From Bacteroidota bacterium (GTDB taxonomy: Bacteria; Bacteroidota; Bacteroidia; Bacteroidales; Tannerellaceae): 64,000 nt of DNA. The stretch spans positions 124,001 through 188,000 of the forward strand of contig JAEYVY010000013.1 in NCBI GenBank assembly GCA_023429375.1, in the 5' to 3' direction. The position numbers and the translations under genes are program-made. Positions 44,559 through 54,900 of the stretch are shown here, piece by piece. Below the pieces are notes generated by a model. That model ran no database searches. It saw only the letters and a list, made by a program, of their open reading frames with translations, and was not told where the DNA came from. Numbering within the stretch: the first letter of the stretch is position 1; each line of letters opens with the position of its first letter.

Positions 44559-45737
44559 TTATTTATACAAGACAATCTTGTCTCCTTCACTTTTATATTG
44601 AATATCTGTAACTGCTTTAATTTGGTCCAAAAGATAAGTAAGTGGTTTAGCTTTCTCTACACTTCCTGTAAACCGCATGTTTTCAATTGTTGGATCCTCA
44701 TATTTAATACTGAAATCATACCACCTTGCTAACTGGGAGAAAATATCTTTTAAAAGTTGGTTACGAAAAATAAATTCTCCTTTTACCCATGACGTATATA
44801 TAGCTGTATTAACCTGTTTCACAACAAATTCACTTGATATCTTATCCAGAGTAAGATTATTATCAGGTTCTAAAATAATTTTATCATTCTTACCATGTAA
44901 ATGGACCTTTATACTTCCATTTACAAGCGTTGTATGAACAGATGAATTGGAGTTATACGAGTTAACATTAAACGAAGTACCCAAAACTTCAATTGATAAC
45001 TCATTGGTATTAACAATAAATGGTTTAGAATCTTTCTTTACATCAAAATAAGCTTCTCCTACTAACTTAACTTCACGCTTACCCCCAACAAACGAACAAG
45101 GGAAAGTTAATTCTGAATCTGAATTGAGATAAACTTGTGTGCCATCTGATAACAAAAGCTTATATTCTCCTCCTCGTGGAACATAAATAGTTTGTGTCTC
45201 ATTCTTTTTTTTAACAGGCTTAGCACTATGGAAACTAATTAATCCTTCACTTTTATTTGTGATAACTATTCCATTTTCTTTTTGTATTTCAAAAGACTCC
45301 GAAAGATCAACAACTTTCCCTTCTTGTGAAAGCAAATAAGCCTTTTTTGATCCTGGCTCGTAAATAGTTTTTGTCGCATAGTTATCCTGGGGCTTGTCTT
45401 GATAAGCATAATGAACTATTCCTAATATAATTAAGATTACAGCTACAATAGATGATGTAAGCTTAATCCATTTAATAGAATAAGAGCGAGTTTTATTTTC
45501 AATATTAAGTGAAAGCTTTTCTGATACTTGCTTAAATATTTTATCCCTATCAAATAGACCATTATCTTCATTATTCTTTATTGCATTATATAAGTCCAAG
45601 TTCTCTGGATCTTCATTCAACCAATCAATAAATTCAGGATCAGTTTCAGAGACTTCTTCACAGAGAACCATTAATAACAGTCTCCATTTATCAAAATTAT
45701 TCTTATTTATTTTTAACATTTCATTCATTTTATGCAA
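44559..45737 (-). CDS. FecR-family anti-sigma factor
   Basis: This 392-residue inner-membrane protein has a cytoplasmic N-terminal segment (about 1-85), one transmembrane helix (TSSIVAVILIILGIVHYAY, about 90-110) and a periplasmic FecR domain (YVPRGGEYKLLLSDGTQVYL, SELTFPCSFVGGKREVKLVG, VNTNELSIEVLGTSFNV), with a C-terminal DUF4974-like domain that contacts STN domains. It holds the ECF sigma factor encoded 40 nt upstream until signalled by the SusC protein. Starts at 45728 and 45719 are also possible. Confidence 0.94.
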   Translation of the reverse strand: MHKMNEMLKINKNNFDKWRLLLMVLCEEVSETDPEFIDWLNEDPENLDLYNAIKNNEDNGLFDRDKIFKQVSEKLSLNIENKTRSYSIKWIKLTSSIVAVILIILGIVHYAYQDKPQDNYATKTIYEPGSKKAYLLSQEGKVVDLSESFEIQKENGIVITNKSEGLISFHSAKPVKKKNETQTIYVPRGGEYKLLLSDGTQVYLNSDSELTFPCSFVGGKREVKLVGEAYFDVKKDSKPFIVNTNELSIEVLGTSFNVNSYNSNSSVHTTLVNGSIKVHLHGKNDKIILEPDNNLTLDKISSEFVVKQVNTAIYTSWVKGEFIFRNQLLKDIFSQLARWYDFSIKYEDPTIENMRFTGSVEKAKPLTYLLDQIKAVTDIQYKSEGDKIVLYK

Positions 45738-45777
45738 TCATATATTTTGACTAGATAATAACATTAGTGTGAATATC

Positions 45778-46299
45778 TTATCCAATCTTCTGTTTTAGAA
45801 TCCTATACGCCTTTGACACCTGTACCTTTACAGTATTTACAGATATACCGAGTTGATCTGCAACTTCTGAGTATTTTTTCTTTTCAAAAGTTGCCATTAC
45901 AAATATCTTTTTACACCTATCTGGCAGTTCATCAATCGCTCTTAACAACAATCTTTTTAGCTCTTGCAGGTCATCTTCATTCACATGATTATCAATCATA
46001 TTAATGATAATTTCATAACCATGGATAAAATGTTCATTATCTCTCAAATAATTTAATGAAGCATTATAGATTGCCTTATAAGCATAAGTTTTAAATGAAC
46101 AACTCATCGGAAAGACTTCCCTCCTCTCCCAAAAACTTATAAAAAAGTTTTGTACAATATCTTCTGATGCTGAAACATCTCGAGTTATTTTATGAGACCA
46201 TACAAAAAGTCCATTACTATAGAGATAGAATAATTCCTTAAAGGCAATTTCATCACCCATTTTTATTCGATCGACAAGATTTCTATCCTCGTTTTTCAT
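45778..46299 (-). CDS. ECF RNA polymerase sigma factor (FecI-like)
   Basis: This 173-residue ECF sigma factor has region 2 (IAFKELFYLYSNGLFVWSHKI, then ASEDIVQNFFISFWERRE) and region 4 with the helix-turn-helix EVADQLGISVNTVKVQVSKAY (about 140-160). It is the first gene of the operon, followed by its FecR anti-sigma. It is expected to drive the SusC operon in response to substrate. A near-match -7 box lies at 46384-46391 on the minus strand (TAGGTTTT). Confidence 0.94.
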   Translation of the reverse strand: MKNEDRNLVDRIKMGDEIAFKELFYLYSNGLFVWSHKITRDVSASEDIVQNFFISFWERREVFPMSCSFKTYAYKAIYNASLNYLRDNEHFIHGYEIIINMIDNHVNEDDLQELKRLLLRAIDELPDRCKKIFVMATFEKKKYSEVADQLGISVNTVKVQVSKAYRILKQKIG

Positions 46300-46474
46300 G
46301 GTATTTGTTTTTTCTAATGCTCCTTCTTAGTGTTAACACAAGACCGTTACGAAAGTATTATTCTATTTCAATATTTAACATTTAAAACCTACGATAAATC
46401 AAAGTTGCTTTTTTCTTCTTATGACTATTCCGAATGATTGGCTTATAAAATAAGCCGAATAGTATAACAAATTA

Positions 46475-46511
46475 GTCAAAAAAAAGAGGATGTCCTTTCG
46501 AACATCCTCTT
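46475..46511 (-). terminator. Terminator after the S1/P1-like nuclease gene
   Basis: On the minus strand a perfect 10-bp stem (46511-46502 with 46493-46484) is followed by at least eight T. It ends the nuclease-pyrophosphatase unit and insulates the sigma-factor operon. Confidence 0.88.
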
Positions 46512-46529
46512 CACTGTAAAAAACAATAT

Positions 46530-47330
46530 TTACTTAAATACCGTATTCAAGATTTGGGCTAAACGGTAACCGGCATGTTGCAACTGGGTTTCCATTGTTG
46601 CCTTGTATTTATAAGGATAGCTGTACGATAGCTTCGCTTCATTTTCTATAGAAGAATAAACTTCATTTGCTATTTCATAGGTTTCATAAAGCCAGTCCAC
46701 CAGTTCGCCGCTTTGAACGTTCTTTTTCTCTTTCTTCGACAGACAGTTCAATATGTCTGTATATTCCGTATAACCATACTTTTCATAGCTGATGATATCA
46801 TCGTCCCAAACGGCATGGATATTGGTTTTCTTACCAAACCAATAGACGGTAATCTTGTTTCCTCCTAAATCATCATAACGGCCAACGTGCATAGGCTGAT
46901 GTAAATCTCCTACTAGATGCACTAAGAAGTACAACGTTGTCTGTTTGCCTTCTGCTGTTAATGTATCGCTTTGAAGTGCGGCACATAAACGAGGAATCAC
47001 GTTATAAACGTTGTCCTGTTCAACACTATTGGCAAACTTAATCATCTCATCTTTTTCCATATTTCCTGGAATGTTCAGATAATGCCAAATGTAGGTATGG
47101 TTCCAACGCCCGGTCGTATCCGATTTAATATTGTCTGCCCACGATGACCAATAAGCCATTGGATAGTCACCAATAATCTTTTTTATTTCTTTGCTCGCTT
47201 TCTTTGTCAGGTTACGTTGAGCAATTTCTGCTATCACGCGATGCCCTGTCGGACCCCAAGCCATAAGTTCGTTTGTGCCAAGCCCTACTAATACAAACAG
47301 GACTGTAAATATGATTCTTTTAAGTTTCAT
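46530..47330 (-). CDS. S1/P1-type nuclease
   Basis: This 266-residue secreted nuclease has a signal peptide cleaved before Trp25; the new N-terminal Trp and His30 (WGPTGHRVIAEIA) are the first zinc ligands of the S1/P1 fold. Further zinc ligands are seen in SWADNIKSD, YIWHYLNI, FLVHLVGDLHQPMHVGRYDD and HAVWDDDII. Such enzymes cut single-stranded DNA and RNA and remove 3'-phosphates, in the periplasm or outside. It follows the pyrophosphatase-like gene by 33 nt. Confidence 0.93.
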   Translation of the reverse strand: MKLKRIIFTVLFVLVGLGTNELMAWGPTGHRVIAEIAQRNLTKKASKEIKKIIGDYPMAYWSSWADNIKSDTTGRWNHTYIWHYLNIPGNMEKDEMIKFANSVEQDNVYNVIPRLCAALQSDTLTAEGKQTTLYFLVHLVGDLHQPMHVGRYDDLGGNKITVYWFGKKTNIHAVWDDDIISYEKYGYTEYTDILNCLSKKEKKNVQSGELVDWLYETYEIANEVYSSIENEAKLSYSYPYKYKATMETQLQHAGYRLAQILNTVFK

Positions 47331-47363
47331 GTGTTTTTAATTGAATTTATAGAGTAATAATCA

Positions 47364-48578
47364 TTATTTTAATAAACTGTTTACGTCCTCCTCACTACCA
47401 TCGTTCGGTGCCGGTACAATCCCTAATATTTTAGAGAGCAGCAAATATAAATTGACATTTGAAAGGGTTGGACGTTCTATATTTTGAGGGAAAGAAGGTC
47501 CCGAAGCATAGAAAATCGCCTCCATCTCAGGTGCAAAATTATCATAGCCATGAGCTCCTCCTTTAATTGGGTAATCCTTATCTCTGAAATGTAACATAGT
47601 TCCCAAATCGGGCAAAACAATCAACTCTCCTATTCGAGCGTTCTTACCATAAACAAACTGTTCGGGGATTTCATCCTTGCGCCAAACTGTGACATGCGGC
47701 ACTCGCTTCAACACAGCATAAGCACTATCGACAAACGACGGTTTAGGATACAACATGGTTGGCACACCTTCAAACACATGGTCGAAGCTGTCACGAGGCA
47801 GATACTGATTGAGGTTCACATAATTTTCCGGAAGATAAGTGGCCATCCCATGATCTGATAAGACGATAAAATCGATCTGAGGAAATATATCAAGCGTTCT
47901 AACCTTTGTGAAAAAGTAATTCAGCACGGCATCCAACTCTTCTACTTTTGCAAGTACGGCAGACGAATCGGGTGTGACTGCATGTCCGATGGCATCGGGT
48001 TCTTCAATATACCACATAAGTAAATGAGGACGTATTTCAGCGGGCAACTGCAACCAAGCAACTATAGAATCTGCCCGATCAGTATAGGGTACTTTGCTAT
48101 CAAAAGCTTTCCAAATGGAAGGCTGCATCCCCTGCACCGGTGCTTCTGAACCAACCCAATAGAAAGAAGCAGTTTTCACTCCTTGCTTTTCGGCCGTCAC
48201 CCAAATAGGTTCGCCTCCGTAAAAGTCCGGATTCTGCACGGCTTTACGATCTGCTATACGATATACGCTATCTAATTCGGGGGCATAAAAGGAATTCGCT
48301 ATAAGCCCATTATGATCAGGATGTAATCCTGTCGCCATGGCATAATGATTCGAGAAGGTCTGGCTGGGGAAACAAGGACGGAAAGCTGCTTTTACGCCGG
48401 CCTTCGCTAATGAATCCAATATAGGCACATTTGCCCTATCCGGATAATCAGACCTGAAGCCATCCAACGAGAGTACTACAACATACCGTTCTTGTTCCTT
48501 CGTGTATTGCCTACTAAAAATTAATGCACAGACAGAAAACAGTATGATTACAAATAAAATGATCGTTATTCTTTTCAT
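47364..48578 (-). CDS. Ectonucleotide pyrophosphatase/phosphodiesterase-like enzyme
   Basis: This 404-residue exported enzyme of the alkaline phosphatase superfamily has an N-terminal signal or anchor (about 4-22), the metal Asp39 in LSLDGFRSDY, the nucleophile Thr74 in FPSQTFSNHYAMATGLHP, GEPIWVTAEKQG, YIEEPDAIGHAVTPDS, and the metal pair in LSDHGMATYLPENYVN, with KGGAHGYDN near the end. This is the NPP pattern: release of nucleoside 5'-monophosphates from nucleotides or dinucleotides. With the nuclease that follows, it suggests external nucleic-acid breakdown. Phospholipid headgroup phosphodiesters are alternative substrates. Confidence 0.88.
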   Translation of the reverse strand: MKRITIILFVIILFSVCALIFSRQYTKEQERYVVVLSLDGFRSDYPDRANVPILDSLAKAGVKAAFRPCFPSQTFSNHYAMATGLHPDHNGLIANSFYAPELDSVYRIADRKAVQNPDFYGGEPIWVTAEKQGVKTASFYWVGSEAPVQGMQPSIWKAFDSKVPYTDRADSIVAWLQLPAEIRPHLLMWYIEEPDAIGHAVTPDSSAVLAKVEELDAVLNYFFTKVRTLDIFPQIDFIVLSDHGMATYLPENYVNLNQYLPRDSFDHVFEGVPTMLYPKPSFVDSAYAVLKRVPHVTVWRKDEIPEQFVYGKNARIGELIVLPDLGTMLHFRDKDYPIKGGAHGYDNFAPEMEAIFYASGPSFPQNIERPTLSNVNLYLLLSKILGIVPAPNDGSEEDVNSLLK

Positions 48579-48632
48579 ACCAATAGGATTATAGTTTTAT
48601 GTTTTTACTCTATTTATAAAACAATCAAGCGA

Positions 48633-50639
48633 CTATTTTTCACCTGGATTATTCCGGAGAGTCTCCGCTATATCTCTATGCCGTTGTGCCAAATCCTCCT
48701 CACCCATTCCATCATAGGCTTCCGCCAAATAATCATGGGCAGCAGCGTGGCGAGGTTTGACTTTTACTGCTTTTGACAGATCGTTCATCGCTTCTTCGTA
48801 ATTCTTCAACAACAGATGACATTTTCCTCTGTTGTACCGCGTCTTAAAGGAGTGTGGCTTTTGCTTCACGGCCTCATTAAAACAGACATGCGCATCGTAG
48901 TGCTCACCCATATCAAGTAAGGTAACTCCTTTGCGTATCCAAGCATCTGTATATAAAGGGTCCAGCTTTAAGGCTTTATCAAAGCAGCGGATAGCGGCCT
49001 TGCTATCACGCGCCTGCGTGATACACTCGTTACCCATCAAATAATACTCGTGGGCATATTCGGACAGGAGTTTTGCATTCTCCTGCAACCTGGCTTTCAA
49101 CTGCTCAATCTCACGCTGCTGTCGGTTGACTACTCCCAACTTGCGACTAATCAATCGTTGAACAGCGGGCTTATCCAATTCGTTTCGCTTACTTATCGCT
49201 GAACAAAGGGAACGGGACGCTACATCCATTTTTCCTTTATTAAATGCTTCTGTCGCTTCAGCATATAATCGGTCGGCATCAGCCTCGTGGAGACTTTTCT
49301 CAATCAATCGTCGGTCATTAAACTGGCGACTGAATTGCTCAATCTCCTTTCGCACAAATATATCATGTGGAGATATCTTACTCTTAAGGACCAACCCTTC
49401 CAAACCTGTACAGCGGCTCAAGGCAACATATGTTTGCCCACCGGCAAAAACACCCTTACTTAAGTCGACTACAACGCGGCTGAATGTGAGTCCCTGACTT
49501 TTATGTATAGTAATTGCCCAGGCCAAACGGATAGGTAATTGCTCAAATGTACCGATAATTTCCTCTTCAATCCGCTTTTCCTCTTCATTATATCTGTATT
49601 TATAATTTCTCCATGAGGTACGCTCCACCAAATGTTCTGCTCCGCTTTCAAGTAGCACATAAACATTGCCTGACTCATCGATCCCCGAAATACGCCCAAT
49701 CGTACCATTCACCCATCTCCTTTCCGGATCATTGTCGATAAAGATAACCTGTGCTTGCTCCTTTATCGCCAGATTTAATTGAGTAGGAAGCGAGCTTTCG
49801 GGAAAATCTCCATCAATTTTCCCATACGATGTAAACTCTTCTCCCGGAAGTTCGGCCAGTTTCTTCTCATTAATAAAATCTACTTGGTCACGACGAGTGG
49901 CCAACGTAATATACATATCATCATCTTCGGGAGAAAAAGAAGGAAAGACTCGTTCATTTAATATCTTTAAGTCATCCGGACGTGCCGAATTACTTCGTAT
50001 GTGGTCTAATATATTTATAAATACAGGATCTTTCTGACGGTAAACCTTTTGCAGTTCGATGGGTACCAGATTTATTTCTTTAAATACGCGGGCAGAGAAA
50101 AAGAATGGAGAAGGATAAAAGAGGCTCAATATCTCGCGCTGATCGGAAGGGACAACCGGTTCTAATTGAAACACATCCCCTACGAAAAGCAATTGCTTCC
50201 CACCAAAAGGTAAACGATTATTTTGTGAGTAAACACGTAAAATACGGTCTATACAATCAATTATGTCGGCTCTTACCATTGATATCTCGTCAATGATAAT
50301 CAGTTCAACTTCTGCAAGAATTTTTCGATGTTCCTTCCTGTATTTAAAAAAATCAAAGATTCGCCCACCTTTGGTACTCAAGTCAGGATCATCCGGTAGT
50401 ATGGGTCTGAACGGTAGTTTAAAGAAAGAATGCAAGGTTACTCCACCCGCATTAATCGCGGCAATGCCTGTCGGAGCAAGTACGACATATTTCTTTTTGG
50501 TATGTTCGCAGATATATTTTAGGAAAGTAGATTTACCTGTGCCGGCTTTTCCGGTTAGAAAAACAGACTGACGTGTATAAGTAATCAGTTGCAAAGCATC
50601 CTGAAACTCTTTATTATTTGTATCAAGTACAAAATCCAA
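48633..50639 (-). CDS. PIF1/RecD-like helicase with C-terminal TPR repeats
   Basis: This 668-residue protein has a superfamily 1 helicase core with Walker A GKAGTGKS (residues 30-37), Walker B IIIDEISMVRADI, the Gln motif GDVFQLEPV, and motifs V-VI with AITIHKSQGLTFSRVVVDL and YVALSRCTGLEGLVL, as in PIF1-like helicases that unwind 5'-3' and resolve G-quadruplexes or stalled forks. From about residue 530 it carries about three TPR repeats (AAIRCFDKALKLDPLYTDAW), suggesting protein partners. It begins 15 nt after the HU-SPOR gene, so the two are co-expressed. Confidence 0.9.
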   Translation of the reverse strand: MDFVLDTNNKEFQDALQLITYTRQSVFLTGKAGTGKSTFLKYICEHTKKKYVVLAPTGIAAINAGGVTLHSFFKLPFRPILPDDPDLSTKGGRIFDFFKYRKEHRKILAEVELIIIDEISMVRADIIDCIDRILRVYSQNNRLPFGGKQLLFVGDVFQLEPVVPSDQREILSLFYPSPFFFSARVFKEINLVPIELQKVYRQKDPVFINILDHIRSNSARPDDLKILNERVFPSFSPEDDDMYITLATRRDQVDFINEKKLAELPGEEFTSYGKIDGDFPESSLPTQLNLAIKEQAQVIFIDNDPERRWVNGTIGRISGIDESGNVYVLLESGAEHLVERTSWRNYKYRYNEEEKRIEEEIIGTFEQLPIRLAWAITIHKSQGLTFSRVVVDLSKGVFAGGQTYVALSRCTGLEGLVLKSKISPHDIFVRKEIEQFSRQFNDRRLIEKSLHEADADRLYAEATEAFNKGKMDVASRSLCSAISKRNELDKPAVQRLISRKLGVVNRQQREIEQLKARLQENAKLLSEYAHEYYLMGNECITQARDSKAAIRCFDKALKLDPLYTDAWIRKGVTLLDMGEHYDAHVCFNEAVKQKPHSFKTRYNRGKCHLLLKNYEEAMNDLSKAVKVKPRHAAAHDYLAEAYDGMGEEDLAQRHRDIAETLRNNPGEK

Positions 50640-50654
50640 GGGGATCGAACTTCA

Positions 50655-51671
50655 TTAACGGCTGATAAACAGCCAGGCATCTTTATGTTTATCTGTCTTA
50701 CGGAGCGTAGCAAGGTATGCTTCTGCTTCCTTCTTATCATCAAATTTATCTGAATACACGCGTACTTTCTCTCCTCTGACCACATAGCCTACGTTAGGAG
50801 ATATTGACCTGTCAACTTCCGACATATACTGTTTGCCCATCTCCTCATTAGGGAAACTTCCTATTACAATATAATAGATCTTCCCTGATTTTTGAACAAC
50901 TGGGGCTGGCTCTGGTTCCGGTTGAGTTACTTCTTCCGGAATAATTGTTTCAGAAGTAGTATCTGAAGTTAATTCTGCTGGAGTCGACTCCTCAGCCACA
51001 GGGTTTACTTCTTGATTTGTTACCGGCTTTTGGATACTCATCTCAGCCGGAACAAAGCTCGCTGTATAGGTAGAATGATTTACCTCTTTTATAGGAGTAG
51101 AAAGCAAAAGAATAAAAGCTATAACTGCAGCAACACTACCAGTCACCCTCAATACACGCTTATTAATACGTATATATATCGTATCTTTTTTCTTCTCAAG
51201 CGTTGGGTTATAAGTAGGTACAAACAGTTCTTCACCCTCTTTTCGGAGCAAAGATAATGGAGTCATATAGAATGAGGGCAGGCCATAAGCTTCCACATTA
51301 AATACATTCTCATCAGCTACCTGAAATACGATACGTCCCTCTTCACCAAGGCTAAGCGTTCCGATCGAGCCAAGTTCGATGTTTCGTGTCTGATTTAATC
51401 GTTCAAGCAGCACTTCAATATCCTGCTCAACCATTTCTGCAGCCTTACGATAAGTAACATCATATGCTTTCATGTAGGATTCCACCAATAGACCGTCTTG
51501 ATGATTAAGGGTTCCATTGAATAGAAGATCCTTACGCATCGGTCTAAAGACATGTTCCTCATGAGAGTAAGAGGCAGGAACAGACTGTAAAACAAATCCA
51601 CCTAACTTGGGGACTATCACACAGTCATGTGTCACTAACAAGCGTTCTATATGAGCTACGATTCTTTGCAT
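50655..51671 (-). CDS. HU (CCDC81-like)-transmembrane-SPOR protein
   Basis: From MQRIVAHIERLL this is a 338-residue protein with three parts: a cytoplasmic tandem HU-type DNA-binding region of the CCDC81-like prokaryotic class (about 1-150), a transmembrane helix (about 175-193, TGSVAAVIAFILLLS), a Pro/Glu/Thr-rich periplasmic linker, and a C-terminal SPOR domain (about 260-338, KIYYIVIGSFPNEEMGKQYMSEV). SPOR domains bind denuded septal peptidoglycan, so this protein could connect DNA with the division site (inference). The start at 51671 fits homologues better than the longer frame at 51689. Confidence 0.85.
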   Translation of the reverse strand: MQRIVAHIERLLVTHDCVIVPKLGGFVLQSVPASYSHEEHVFRPMRKDLLFNGTLNHQDGLLVESYMKAYDVTYRKAAEMVEQDIEVLLERLNQTRNIELGSIGTLSLGEEGRIVFQVADENVFNVEAYGLPSFYMTPLSLLRKEGEELFVPTYNPTLEKKKDTIYIRINKRVLRVTGSVAAVIAFILLLSTPIKEVNHSTYTASFVPAEMSIQKPVTNQEVNPVAEESTPAELTSDTTSETIIPEEVTQPEPEPAPVVQKSGKIYYIVIGSFPNEEMGKQYMSEVDRSISPNVGYVVRGEKVRVYSDKFDDKKEAEAYLATLRKTDKHKDAWLFISR

Positions 51672-51675
51672 ATGA

Positions 51676-51683
51676 CAAAGATA
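51676..51683 (-). promoter_or_regulatory. -7 box abutting the HU-SPOR start codon
   Basis: On the minus strand TATCTTTG matches TAnnTTTG exactly and ends 4 nt before the ATG at 51671. If used, the mRNA would be nearly leaderless. Confidence 0.35.
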
Positions 51684-51859
51684 AAACATCTCTTCGAAAA
51701 GAACGAATCATATACAGTTAAAAAGTTTTGTTACAAGACGACAACAAGTCATAGAAATTCATAGAAAAAATTCTTCATCTATATATAATTCAGAACTTGG
51801 ATATAACTCCTCCGACTGAGAGAGGAAAAGCTTAACTCTTTCAGAACGTGTAATTTTAT

Positions 51860-51867
51860 TACCTTTG
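51860..51867 (+). promoter_or_regulatory. -7 box of the HTCS gene
   Basis: TACCTTTG matches TAnnTTTG exactly, 35 nt before the start codon. Confidence 0.5.
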
Positions 51868-51902
51868 TGCGGTATTTATATCACTTCGTTTAGCATAACA
51901 GC

Positions 51903-54900
51903 ATGATAAAAAAGACACTGATTATATTCTGTTTCATTCTTTTTCAACACACATTATTTGCTTATAACCTCCGTCAGTTATCCAATAGGGAAGGACTGTC
52001 CAACAGTGCTATTCTCTCTATTGGGCAAGATAAAGACGGGATTATGTGGTTTGGTTCTTGTGATGGACTTAATATTTACAACGGTATAAACATACGACTG
52101 TATAATCCATCATCAACAAATAAAGCGCTCTCCGGAAATCTGATCGAACATATTATACAATCGAACGATGGCTCGCTTTGGATTCACACCAATTATGGGT
52201 TAGACAAACTGGATCCTTTTCAACAAACGTTAGAGTCGTTTTCGCAATTCAAAGGAGTTTACCATATTCAGAAAGATAACACAAACGGGATTTACATTAT
52301 CAATTCTGATAGTTGCCTCTCTTATTATAATAATGTAAAGAAAACATTCAATAAGGTATATATCGATAATCTTGTTTACGACGACCTGCTTAATTTTAAA
52401 ATTATTGGTAATAACACACTTCTCTTGTTTACAAAAGGCCATCAACATCCGGCTTATCGAATCGAAAAAGTAGATAATGGACTTATCACCCTTCACCCTA
52501 CTTCATTATTTGAGCATCGTAATAAACTCTTGTATGTATTTCATGAACAAGAAGAAAATGATATTCTGTATTTCATCGACGATGAGTATGTATTATACGA
52601 ATACAATGTCCTTAAAAACAAGAAGTTTTATATCAGGAAGCTCGATAAAGCAATCATTGACAAAGGAGCCATATCTTCCATCATAAAGTCCAACGATGAC
52701 TATTTTATCGGTTTCAAGACAAATGGGTTGGTGCGCCTTACAAAAAAAGCTCCGGAAGATAAGCAGTATCTGATAGAAGAGATCAATGTAAAGGCGGGTG
52801 TATTCTGCCTATTAAAGGACCGACATCAAGATATTGTCTGGATAGGTACGGATGGACAGGGTGTTTACATGTATTCCGACACACAATATTCCATCCAATC
52901 GTATGCATTTAGTCACTTTTATCCGAAGGTGGAGAAGCCTGTCCGTGCCTTATGGATCGATAAATACAACAATCTTTGGATAGGTACGAAGGGTGACGGA
53001 CTACTAAGGGCTACAGCCAGCAAAAACAAAGAGAATATCATTGAGAGCAATACACCTATCGAGCATTTTAAGGAAGAAAACAGTGACCTAATCAGCAATA
53101 CAGTTTATGTCGTCGCCGAAAGCAAAAGGGATATCTGTTGGATAGGAACTGAAGAAGGACTAAGTTATTATTCCTATAAAAATAGAAAGATTGGCAATCT
53201 AAAATTAATTTTTGAAGGGAAGGATGTGAAATACATCCATGCGCTCAAAGAGCTGTCAGACAACAGTCTTTGGGTAGCGACAGTCGGCATGGGCGTCTTC
53301 AAATGCGAAATACAAGGTACAGCCGATTCGCCGGTATTAACAAATGTTTCTCAGGTTCTAAAGAATACAGATAAAGAAACCTTCAATTATTTCTTCACCT
53401 TATATCAGGAGAATGACTCAACGTTATGGTTTGGTAATCGCGGCTATGGCGCATTTCGCATATCTACAAATGATTCCCAATCTCAGCATAGTTACATCGA
53501 TACAAAGCCAAATTCAGATGAAGAAACATCTAATCTGAACACACATTACAAACAGACCATAAATGATGTTTTCTCAATATACAAAGACAGATTGGATAAC
53601 CTTTGGCTGGGCACAAGCGATGGTTTGGTAAAAAAGTCAACGAATGGCGACGTGCAAGTATTCAATACACAAACGGGTTTTTTGAATAACACGATCCATA
53701 GTATTCAAGCAGATAAAGCTAATAATCTATGGCTAAGTACCAATAAAGGAATTATTAAGTTCAACATCGAAGATAATCTCTTCCAATTATTTACCGAACA
53801 CAATGGTCTGCAAGTCATAGAATTTAGTGATGGGGCTTCTTATTATGATGTAGAACGCGATTTGCTGTTATTTGGTGGAGTCAACGGCTTTATTTCTATT
53901 GCAGATACGCGAAAGACCATCCCCTCTTTCCGGCCTGAAGTCAAATTCGATAAGTTCATGCTATACGGTGAAGAAGTCAATATCTACGATTATCTTAAAG
54001 ATAAGAATTCGACAACCGATATTGAGCTGAAACATAATCAGAACTTCTTTTCGCTTTCTTTTGTGACACTAGACTATGTAAACAGTCATAATTATACATG
54101 CTTCTATCTATTGAGCCCTTTGAGCGATTCATGGATTGATAATGGCACTTCCAATACCATACCGATTACAGGACTTACTCCCGGCAAGTATACACTTAAG
54201 GTTAAATTTACGAACCGATTAACAGGGCAAGAGAGCTCCATCTACCAGATGAACCTGACGATTCTTGTTCCTTGGTACGCTTCGAATTGGGCTATTAGCC
54301 TCTATAGTTTAATCCTGCTCATAGGCATAGTTCTGATTATCCGAGCAGCTAGAATCAAGAACAGGAAGAAGAAAGCACGCGAACAAGAAATACAGGAGGT
54401 AAAACACAGAGAGGAAGTATACGAATCCAAACTGAGATTTTTTACCAATATAGCACACGAATTCTGTACGCCCTTGGCTTTGATTTATGGCCCTTGCTCC
54501 CGCATTCTTTCACGAATAAACATCGATTCATTCACAAAGAACTATGTTGAGATTATCCAACGAAATGCAGTCCGTTTGAATGACTTGATTCAGGATTTGA
54601 TAGAGTTTCGAAGAATTGAAACAGGAAACAAAAAGCCGGTCATTGAACAAATAAACCTGACAGACACTGGGAATGATATTTTAATTTCATTCAAGGATTT
54701 GCTGGAATCTAAAAACATCAAGCTTGAAATGAATATTCCAGAAAATTTAAAATGGAATACCGACAATAATTTCTTTTACACCATACTATCCAACCTGCTC
54801 TCGAATGCCTATAAGTATACACCTGAAGATGGCAAAATCGGAGTAGCATTCGAAATAACCGATTGTCAGTTGATTCTGACCATTTCCAATACCGGAAAGG

